DNA of 5,163 nt from Pedosphaera sp. (GTDB taxonomy: Bacteria; Verrucomicrobiota; Verrucomicrobiae; Limisphaerales; Pedosphaeraceae): assembly GCA_028293265.1 (NCBI GenBank), contig JAQGPB010000052.1, positions 1 to 5,163 on the forward strand, in the 5' to 3' direction. Shown in pieces: positions 1 to 4,792 of the stretch. Under the pieces are notes generated by a model that saw only the letters and a list, made by a program, of their open reading frames with translations, did no database searches and was not told where the DNA came from. Every line of letters starts with the position of its first letter. Position 1 is the first letter of the stretch. The translations under genes were made by a program, and so were the position numbers.

Positions 1-507
1 GGCGCGGTGGCGGGCACTTTGGTGGTGCAACAACTCAACCCTTCGCTCCTGAAACATCTCATTCCGCCGGTGCTGCTGGCGATTGCGGCGTATGTCTATT
101 TCAAACCGCAGCTCGGCGCGGAAGACATACATCCGCGCATGGATCGCCGTTGGTTTTATGTTGTCGTGGGATTGGGCCTCGGGTTTTACGACGGATTTAT
201 CGGTCCCGGCACCGGCACTTTCTGGACCATGGCGTTCATGCTCGGCCTGGGATTCAACCTCACCAAGGCCACCGGCTACACCAAGGTGATGAACGTGGCC
301 AGCAACGTCGCCTCGCTCGCGTTCTTCGCGCTGGGCGGCCATGTATATTATGCGGCGGGAGCGGTGATGGGCGTGGGCCAGTTGCTCGGCGCCAAGGCCG
401 GCTCGCATATGGTCGTGACGCGCGGCACAAAATTCATCCGCCCAATTTTCCTCACCATGGTCGTCGCCGTGACGCTTAAACTCCTTTACGATAGTTATTG
501 GAAGTGA
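1..507 (+). CDS. TauE/SafE family (YfcA-like) membrane permease, 5'-truncated
   Basis: The reading frame is open from the first base and ends at TGA 505-507, giving 168 visible residues. The N-terminal third is probably missing, since the family is usually about 250-270 residues. The best signature is GFYDGFIGPGTGTFW (visible residues 61-75), the conserved start of the second repeat half in YfcA-type TauE/SafE proteins. It is followed by KVMNVASN (95-102) and GQLLGAKAG (126-134), also typical. Hydrophobic segments lie near 19-34, 51-66, 72-85, 103-117, 118-131 and 148-163, as expected for an inner-membrane protein. The family is proposed to export sulfite, sulfonates or other small organic anions, but the substrate cannot be read from sequence. 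The GTG at 7 is not a credible start because the frame continues upstream. A hairpin repeat with a short T-tract lies 46 nt beyond the stop. Family assignment is firm; substrate is unknown. Confidence 0.9.
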   Translation, partial: GAVAGTLVVQQLNPSLLKHLIPPVLLAIAAYVYFKPQLGAEDIHPRMDRRWFYVVVGLGLGFYDGFIGPGTGTFWTMAFMLGLGFNLTKATGYTKVMNVASNVASLAFFALGGHVYYAAGAVMGVGQLLGAKAGSHMVVTRGTKFIRPIFLTMVVAVTLKLLYDSYWK

Positions 508-552
508 CCGGAGAGCGTCGAACCCCAATGCCACCCGCAATTCCACGAGGTT

Positions 553-589
553 TTGGAGTGCGGTGGCAAGCGCAGCGCGATACCGCTTT
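553..589 (+). repeat. Dispersed hairpin repeat, divergent copy
   Basis: This copy shares the frame TTGGA(G/C)TGCGG ... CCGCTTT with the copy at 1756-1786. The outer stem is GCGGT (560-564) with ACCGC (582-586). The interior differs and is longer (17 nt), with a possible small inner stem GCG/CGC at 570-578. TTT (587-589) follows the stem, so on the + strand it could act as a weak terminator for the permease gene ending at 507. The terminator role is inferred. From memory, sequences of this type recur between genes in Pedosphaera-like Verrucomicrobiota. Confidence 0.6.
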
Positions 590-616
590 CGGAAGCCGGA
601 CAAAATAAAATTTTAC

Positions 617-696
617 CGGAGCTAACGGAGCAAACAGAGGGGAATATTTTCCCGTGGCCGCGTGCAGCCTCCTTCGTTACCTCCGTTTTCTCTGTT
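617..696. repeat. Imperfect long inverted repeat (GGAG-TAAC type)
   Basis: The left arm 617-639 and right arm 675-696 are imperfect inverted copies. Left 624-639 against the reverse complement of 681-696 matches at 13 of 16 positions. In a shifted register, 617-627 matches the reverse complement of 675-685 at 10 of 11. The arms are internally quasi-repetitive (GGAG/TAAC/GGAG/AACAGAG), so several mutually exclusive pairings exist. Between the arms GGGAA (640-644) can pair with TTCCC (649-653). The element occupies most of the gap upstream of the isomerase-like gene and ends about 100 nt before its start codon. It has no T-tract after either arm and no credible coding capacity. Confidence 0.55.
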
Positions 697-780
697 ACAC
701 CCGATAAAAATTCAGGTTTCGGGACAGTGCGGACATTGCTCTAAATTTCTCCTGACAATTCTTCTCCGCATATCTATGTT

Positions 781-785
781 GAAGG
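781..785 (+). promoter_or_regulatory. Ribosome binding site deciding the start at 794
   Basis: GAAGG at 781-785 lies 8 nt before ATG 794, which is good Shine-Dalgarno spacing. It favours ATG 794 over the in-frame ATG at 776, which would add six residues ahead of the twin-arginine motif and has no such element before it. Confidence 0.65.
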
Positions 786-793
786 CACATTTT

Positions 794-1693
794 ATGAACC
801 GACGACATTTCATCCAGACCACCGCCCTCGCCGCCACTGCCGCCTCCGCCTTGCATCTCACCGCCACCCGTGCCCGCGCCGAAGGCGTGAAAAGCACCCG
901 CTGGCCCATCGGCTGTTACAACCGCCCCTGGGTGGAACTCGGCTGGACCCTGGACACCGCGTTGGACGGCATCAAGTCGGCGGGCTACGAGACGATGGGT
1001 TTGCTGACGCCGTTCCGGGGCGAGCCGTTCATCGGCGTTGACGCCACGCCCGAATATCTGGCTTCGCTCAAGGAAAAAATCGCCGCGCGCAAGATCAAGG
1101 CCATCATGGGCGCGATCCATACGAAGAATTCATTGTCCGTCGAGGATTCGATCAAGAATGTGCATCAGCAGATTGACAATGCGAAGGCGCTTGATCTCGA
1201 ATGGCTGCTGACCTTTGGCGTGGACAGCCCGGGTGATTACGAAAATTATTACAAGGTCATGGCGAGCGCCGCGCCCTACGCGCAGGAACGGGGGATGAAG
1301 CTCGTGCTGAAACCGCACGGCGGCGGCAGCGGCGCAGCCGAGGAAATCATGCGCTGCCTGACCAAGGTGAACCGCCCGAATTTCAAGATCTGGTATGACG
1401 CCGGGAACATCATCTATTACACCGGCAAGGACCCGCTCGAACAATTGAAGCCGATTATTCAGTACGTCACCGGTTTTTGTGCAAAAGATTGCGCGGGACC
1501 CAAGGGCGAAATCTGGCTGGATTTTGGCAAGGGCAAGGTGGATTTCCCCGCCGTGTTCGGCATGATGAAAAACGCCGGGTTCAACGGCCCGGTCATGGTG
1601 GAGTGCTGCCATAAAGGCAAAACCCCGGAAGAAACCACCGCCGGCGCGCAAAGAAACCGCGAGTTTCTGGAAAAGCTCTTCGCGCAATTGTAA
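794..1693 (+). CDS. Tat-exported sugar phosphate isomerase/epimerase-like TIM-barrel protein
   Basis: The 299-residue product starts with a twin-arginine signal: NRRHFIQ (2-8), a hydrophobic Ala/Thr-rich stretch (9-24) and an AxA site ARA (27-29). It should therefore fold in the cytoplasm and be exported. The rest looks like the AP endonuclease 2 / xylose isomerase-like TIM barrel: AGYETMGLLTP (63-73), KIKAIMGAIHTKN (100-112), MKLVLKPHGGG (168-178), IWYDAGNIIYY (199-209), GFCAKDC (227-233) and PVMVECC (266-272). D202 and E270 fit two of the four metal ligands usual in this superfamily. The usual Glu of the LE(N/P)H-type strand appears to be K173, and the usual His two residues before KD appears to be C229. 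The barrel fold is well supported, while the reaction and substrate are unknown and catalysis may be altered. Length is normal for the family plus signal peptide. The TAA at 1691-1693 is followed by a candidate terminator hairpin at 1766. Confidence 0.88.
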   Translation: MNRRHFIQTTALAATAASALHLTATRARAEGVKSTRWPIGCYNRPWVELGWTLDTALDGIKSAGYETMGLLTPFRGEPFIGVDATPEYLASLKEKIAARKIKAIMGAIHTKNSLSVEDSIKNVHQQIDNAKALDLEWLLTFGVDSPGDYENYYKVMASAAPYAQERGMKLVLKPHGGGSGAAEEIMRCLTKVNRPNFKIWYDAGNIIYYTGKDPLEQLKPIIQYVTGFCAKDCAGPKGEIWLDFGKGKVDFPAVFGMMKNAGFNGPVMVECCHKGKTPEETTAGAQRNREFLEKLFAQL

Positions 1694-1755
1694 TCTGAAG
1701 AATGAGTCCAACCACGGGCGGGCGCGGATGCGGGGCCCCATTCAAAGTCCGCCAG

Positions 1756-1786
1756 GTCTTGGACTGCGGCAGTCCTCTGCCGCTTT
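1756..1786 (+). repeat. 31-nt hairpin repeat, copy A
   Basis: The element reads GTCTTGGACT, then stem GCGGCAG (1766-1772), loop TCCT (1773-1776), stem CTGCCGC (1777-1783) and TTT. It matches the reverse complement of 1846-1876 at 29 of 31 positions. The two differences are G1769 and C1780, which pair with each other in the stem; the other copy has the swapped pair C/G. The reverse strand of the element reads KRQRTAAVQD, which explains a spurious frame there. Confidence 0.85.
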
Positions 1787-1787
1787 T
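1766..1787 (+). terminator. Candidate terminator of the isomerase-like gene
   Basis: A perfect 7-bp GC-rich stem with a TCCT tetraloop is followed directly by TTTT (1784-1787), 72 nt beyond the stop codon at 1693. The shape fits a rho-independent terminator on the + strand. The T-tract is short, so termination may be partial. The structure is seen directly; the function is inferred. Confidence 0.5.
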
Positions 1788-1845
1788 CCCCGGTGACGCG
1801 AGAATAGAAATTCGTTGCCATGGTTGAAGGCGGGCCTCCACCGTC

Positions 1846-1866
1846 AAAGCGCCAGAGGACTGGCGC
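1846..1866 (-). terminator. Candidate terminator of the large secreted protein gene
   Basis: Read on the - strand, a perfect 7-bp stem (1866-1860 with 1855-1849) and TCCT loop is followed by TTT (1848-1846), about 128 nt downstream of the stop of the converging gene at 1995. With copy A it would form a back-to-back pair, each facing its own gene. The distance from the stop and the three-base T-tract make strong termination uncertain. Confidence 0.4.
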
Positions 1867-1876
1867 AGTCCAAGAC
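1846..1876 (-). repeat. 31-nt hairpin repeat, copy B (inverted)
   Basis: On the - strand this reads as copy A with one base-pair swap: stem GCGCCAG, loop TCCT, stem CTGGCGC, then TTT. On the + strand the arms are 1849-1855 and 1860-1866 with loop AGGA. Its + strand translates as KRQRTGAVQD, the counterpart of the phantom peptide from copy A. Homology between A and B fades quickly outside the 31 nt. Confidence 0.85.
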
Positions 1877-1994
1877 GCTATCGCGACTTGCTCCGCTCAC
1901 AAAGAACCAACCCGCAACCTTGCTTGCATCCTTGGATTTTTTACGGGCTGGCTGCTGCCGCGTGTGCCTTGGAATCCCTCGCAGACGGAAAAAT

Positions 1995-4481
1995 TCACGG
2001 CGCCAGCACCGTGCGGTAATAACGCCGCGCGAAATTCAGCGCGCCCCGGTCGGAGAAAATGAAAACGCCATTGGTCGTGTGTTGGTGCTTGGCGATAAAA
2101 AACCAATCCTGAAGATTGGTCGAGGCTTGCACATTGTAATTATAGCCATCCACGCCGGTGAACTGAAGTTGCGCCACGCCGCCGCTGTTGACGATTGAGC
2201 CAACGGAATCCAGCCGCAGCAGCGGCAGCAATTGCGCCGGGATGCTCTCATAAGCCGCGTCAGTCAAAAAATTCGTCGCCACGACGCCATTCAGAAACGG
2301 CGACGCGACGCTCAATTGCGGAACGGCCAAAATCTGGTCCAGGTTTGTGTAGAGCAGTCCGGGCACGTTGCCGCGTTGCGCGTTGATGCCGGCAGCAATC
2401 AGGCCAAGGGCGTTGCTGTTCGCATTGGCATCAATCACGAGCGGCACCAGCCCCGCCGACGTGTTCGTCAAAACGGTCATCCCTTGAAAAACGGAAGCCC
2501 AGGCGTTGGGATCGGTTTCGTTGATGGAATAAAGCTGGCGCGGGTTCACGGGATGCAGCAACGGTATCAGCGCCGAGATCAAAGGCCAATCGTTGACCGG
2601 CAGGGAAATGCCGGCATTTGTTACATTAGCGCCATAGATGGGGTCGTTCGAGTTGGGAATGTAAGTTGTGATGGTAGTGTTGCCCGTCCAATCCTGCCAG
2701 TTCTTGAGGTTGGGGATGCCGGTGGATTTCAAATAAACCGTCTGCCACGGCGTGCCGCGATGAACCTGCCCCAGCGAACCGATGCTTGATAATAAGTTGG
2801 TGGGAAATTGCCAGCTATCCGATCGCGTGATGAGAGGGTCCTTGAAGGCGGCGTTTTTTGTGGTGGCCGCCAACCGCCCAACGCCGGTCGCGTTCCAAGG
2901 TGCATAGCGCGGGCTGATCATGCGCAAACCCTGCAACACATTCGTAAGCGGCGCAGTCGGCGGAATGATGAGAGGCTGCGGATTGCCGGCCTGGGTAGGA
3001 TCAACTAAATCGCTCGCGAGATAATGCACCAATGGATCGTTGGCTTGCCAAGTCATGTAACCGCTAAGTTTTGCGGTGGGAGTGAAAGGCACTTGATTTG
3101 TCAGGCTGGGATCAGCTATGCCGGTGACCGGATCAGGTACGTTGTTAAGCCAAGCATTAAATCCTTGGGTTGCTTGTGCCATGGATATAGGAATGAGTTG
3201 AGCGTTCGCCCAATCACTGATACTGACGCGGATAGCTCCCGAGCCGATGAATATTTGACTGACTATTCCGACCGTCGGCGTATTGGGGTTGAGGCCCGAC
3301 GGATAACGATTGGTATCCCACAAATTTGAAATCCCGAGTTGACCGGGTTGACCGGATTGCAAGGTCCGGGTCAAGTTAGTGGTCATATCCATCTCCGGCC
3401 CGCCCAGTTCCACGTAATCTATCAACCTCCAAGTAGCCGGGTCCGTGGTGGGTTGATCCACGATCATCAACCGCAAACGATTGGTCACGCTCAAGACCCA
3501 TTGCGGCGCAGGGAAACCCGAAGGTGATTGAAACGGCACCGCTGTGTTGGAGATCAGGAGTGGCGGCTGCATGACCGAATCAGGCAGCATCACGATGTTC
3601 GTGAACAGGGGCAGAATAAATGATGCCTTTGCGGTCGCTTGATTTGGACTCAGCGGATAACCACTCCAAAAATTGGCAGGTAGGAAAGTCGAATTGCCGT
3701 TGGTGACGGTTAGTGGCCGAAAATTAACGCCCAATTCATTAGTGAGTGCCATCGTCAGCTCATTGGTGACATAGATTGACATGCGCCGGCTATAATTGGA
3801 CAAATACGAGTTCCAACATTCCACCGCCATGAGGTTTGAAATGCCGATTATATATTGGATGTTGGTCTGCGTGACTGGGCCGCCAACGACCGATTTTATG
3901 AGTTGAATCTTCCGGGTAAGCTGTGTGATTGGCGCGGATGAAAATTTGCTGAAACTGGGAAAACCTCTCTTAGCGCCGATGATGTACGGAACGCCATAAA
4001 GATTCACCAAGGCGGGAATGCCCATCGGAACCATGGCAAAATCCGCCGGCCTTCGTAAATCCATGGGCGCGCTGAAATCAATGTTGTTGGTCACCTCGGC
4101 ATAGCCTGCGATGGAAACATTCGTCGAGTCGGGGGTGATATTCTTGATGAAGAACGGCCGGAACACGGAGGGATAATCAAAATCATTCGGCGGCAGCGAA
4201 GTCTTGTTCGTCGTGGCGTCATATATGTTTGCAGCCAACTGCAGCAGGCGATGCACGGCGGGCGTGTAATAGTTGGTCGGATAAATCGGAATGTTCGCGA
4301 CGGTGAAATTGTAACCGGCAGTTTGCAGGAACAGATTCGCCGTGTTCGTGAAAAAACTGATCGGCGATGAAGTGTCAATGACGGGTGTCGCGCGCGATGG
4401 TATAGTCGTCGCCAGCATGAGTCCCGATATCAGGACCCAATAAAACCGGGCGCAAAATTTTTGTTTTCGAGGATGTGTCAT
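1995..4481 (-). CDS. Large secreted protein of unknown function, Verrucomicrobiota-type C-terminal domain
   Basis: The chosen start ATG 4481-4479 gives 828 residues. AGGGG lies 8 nt upstream, and the product then begins with a clean Sec signal: basic MTHPRKQKFCAR (1-12), hydrophobic FYWVLISGLMLATTI (13-27) and SRA (29-31) before the likely cut. Longer versions from GTG 4541 or ATG 4511 would put a poor leader ahead of it. No enzyme domain is recognised. The body is rich in Asn, Thr and Pro with no obvious exact repeat. Conserved-looking stretches include TPAVHRLLQLAANIYDATTN (73-92), WQANDPLVHYLASDL (478-492) and VHRGTPWQTVYLKS (573-586). Residues 755-828 form a separate C-terminal unit with YNYNVQASTNLQDW (780-793), FIFSD (807-811) and RRYYR (819-823), a pattern I associate with the C-termini of many secreted verrucomicrobial proteins. 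A relationship to the Verru_Chthon cassette (pilin-associated) large proteins is possible but unproven; no pilin-like genes are visible here. The frame is intact. Export is well supported and function is unknown. Confidence 0.85.
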   Translation of the reverse strand: MTHPRKQKFCARFYWVLISGLMLATTIPSRATPVIDTSSPISFFTNTANLFLQTAGYNFTVANIPIYPTNYYTPAVHRLLQLAANIYDATTNKTSLPPNDFDYPSVFRPFFIKNITPDSTNVSIAGYAEVTNNIDFSAPMDLRRPADFAMVPMGIPALVNLYGVPYIIGAKRGFPSFSKFSSAPITQLTRKIQLIKSVVGGPVTQTNIQYIIGISNLMAVECWNSYLSNYSRRMSIYVTNELTMALTNELGVNFRPLTVTNGNSTFLPANFWSGYPLSPNQATAKASFILPLFTNIVMLPDSVMQPPLLISNTAVPFQSPSGFPAPQWVLSVTNRLRLMIVDQPTTDPATWRLIDYVELGGPEMDMTTNLTRTLQSGQPGQLGISNLWDTNRYPSGLNPNTPTVGIVSQIFIGSGAIRVSISDWANAQLIPISMAQATQGFNAWLNNVPDPVTGIADPSLTNQVPFTPTAKLSGYMTWQANDPLVHYLASDLVDPTQAGNPQPLIIPPTAPLTNVLQGLRMISPRYAPWNATGVGRLAATTKNAAFKDPLITRSDSWQFPTNLLSSIGSLGQVHRGTPWQTVYLKSTGIPNLKNWQDWTGNTTITTYIPNSNDPIYGANVTNAGISLPVNDWPLISALIPLLHPVNPRQLYSINETDPNAWASVFQGMTVLTNTSAGLVPLVIDANANSNALGLIAAGINAQRGNVPGLLYTNLDQILAVPQLSVASPFLNGVVATNFLTDAAYESIPAQLLPLLRLDSVGSIVNSGGVAQLQFTGVDGYNYNVQASTNLQDWFFIAKHQHTTNGVFIFSDRGALNFARRYYRTVLAP

Positions 4482-4489
4482 AACCATCA

Positions 4490-4494
4490 CCCCT
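4490..4494 (-). promoter_or_regulatory. Ribosome binding site of the large secreted protein gene
   Basis: On the - strand AGGGG (4494-4490) sits 8 nt before ATG 4481. It is only 2 nt before the in-frame ATG at 4487, so the ATG at 4481 is the better start. Confidence 0.6.
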
Positions 4495-4582
4495 GGCGGT
4501 GCAACAGCCATATTGATGACTGAAACGGCCTCAATTGTCACCTCGAAACGCTTTTATTCCCTCACCCTTCTCCTGCCTCGCC

Positions 4583-4599
4583 TGCGCAACTCTTGCGCA
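4583..4599. promoter_or_regulatory. Perfect dyad, candidate enhancer site for a sigma-54 activator
   Basis: TGCGCAA-CTC-TTGCGCA is a perfect inverted repeat with 7-bp arms and a 3-nt spacer. No T-tract follows on either strand, so a terminator is unlikely. Its centre (4591) is about 130 bp upstream of the transcription start predicted from the -24/-12 promoter. The layout of two 7-bp arms starting TGC and ending GCA around 3 nt resembles NtrC-class sites, with different inner bases. The cognate activator is not in the window. Confidence 0.6.
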
Positions 4600-4614
4600 C
4601 CACAGCGCCCCGGC

Positions 4615-4631
4615 TGAGCAACTTCTGCGCG
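4615..4631. promoter_or_regulatory. Second, weaker dyad in tandem
   Basis: TGAGCAA-CTT-CTGCGCG matches the perfect dyad at 4583-4599 at 13 of 17 positions. It begins exactly 32 bp later, close to three helical turns, so both would face the same side of the DNA. Its centre (4623) is about 98 bp upstream of the predicted start. Paired strong and weak sites of this type allow cooperative binding by enhancer-binding proteins; that role here is inferred. Confidence 0.5.
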
Positions 4632-4693
4632 GCTATGGGATTTTTTCAAGGTGAATTCCCAGCTTTTACAGGCGAAATGCGATTTAAACCCGG

Positions 4694-4710
4694 TTGGCAC
4701 GCTAGTTGCC
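4694..4710 (+). promoter_or_regulatory. Sigma-54 (RpoN) -24/-12 promoter
   Basis: TTGGCACG (4694-4701), four bases, then TTGC (4706-4709) matches the RpoN consensus YTGGCACG-N4-TTGCW at every specified base except the last W, which is C. The invariant GG (4696-4697) and GC (4708-4709) have the required spacing. Predicted initiation is near 4721, about 72 nt before the ATG at 4793. Such promoters need an ATP-dependent enhancer-binding activator, and two candidate upstream sites are present. Confidence 0.87.
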
Positions 4711-4720
4711 CTATATCAAC

Positions 4721-4792
4721 GACATCAATGTACCGGAAACGCCGGGTTGCGCTTCGGTCTTGAATTCAACCAATAACTAAAACGTTAATATT
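4721..4792 (+). promoter_or_regulatory. Predicted 5' leader without Shine-Dalgarno sequence
   Basis: The stretch from the predicted start to the ATG has no purine-rich Shine-Dalgarno motif at usable distance; the last 20 nt are A/T-rich. It contains the palindromes TTGAATTCAA (4760-4769), AACGTT (4781-4786) and AATATT (4787-4792). No known riboswitch is recognised. The boundary at 4721 is only as good as the promoter prediction. Confidence 0.45.

Larger units (their letters stand above)
508..793. other. Intergenic region between permease and isomerase-like gene
   Basis: This 286-nt gap holds the two repeats annotated separately and no credible gene. A short frame opening with TTG at 553 runs through both repeats and is best read as accidental. 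The segment 697-780 between the second repeat and the next gene's ribosome binding site is the only non-repeat space left for a promoter. I see no convincing -35/-10 pair there and no -24/-12 pair with correct spacing. A weak stem CCCGA (700-704)/TCGGG (719-723) has a 14-nt loop. Confidence 0.6.
1694..1994. other. Convergent intergenic region with paired inverted repeats
   Basis: This 301-nt gap separates the 3' ends of two converging genes. It contains two inverted copies of a 31-nt hairpin element (1756-1786 and 1846-1876), 59 nt apart, and the GC palindrome GGGGCCCC (1732-1739). Short frames crossing it on both strands are explained by the repeats and show no start-site signals or recognisable protein. 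The part from 1877 to 1994 holds nothing I can name. Confidence 0.65.
4482..4792. other. Divergent intergenic control region
   Basis: This 311-nt gap separates two divergent genes for exported proteins. On the + strand it holds, in order, two dyad elements (4583-4599, 4615-4631), a T6 tract (4641-4646), a sigma-54 promoter (4694-4710) and a leader of about 70 nt. I find no convincing promoter for the - strand gene: GG-N10-GC occurs near 4500 but lacks the rest of the consensus and overlaps the start region. Confidence 0.7.

Noticed and set aside
721..740. Possible sigma-54 promoter before the isomerase-like gene (GGGACAG ... TTGC)
   Set aside because: The GG-to-GC distance is wrong: with TTGC at 736-739 the GG should be at 726-727, which reads AG.
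553..744. Short + strand frame beginning with TTG and reading ECGGKRSAIPL
   Set aside because: It consists almost wholly of the two intergenic repeats, has no ribosome binding site and no protein-like composition. It is the accidental translation of a repeat.
1459..2198. Frames on both strands across the convergent gap (KRQRTAAVQD and KRQRTGAVQD peptides)
   Set aside because: The shared peptide is simply the two inverted hairpin copies read through. The frames overlap the ends of real genes and lack start signals.
2195..2240. GCAG/GCCGCAG-rich stretch as a tandem repeat
   Set aside because: It is explained by leucine/proline coding (LLPLLRL) on the - strand and has no regular period.
4495..4515. 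GG-N10-GC on the - strand near the start of the large secreted gene
   Set aside because: Only TGGC fits; the -12 part reads CCGC and the element overlaps the start region, so it cannot be that gene's promoter.
4583..4599. Perfect dyad TGCGCAA-CTC-TTGCGCA as an intrinsic terminator
   Set aside because: No T-tract follows on either strand, and it lies between divergent genes where no transcript needs to end.
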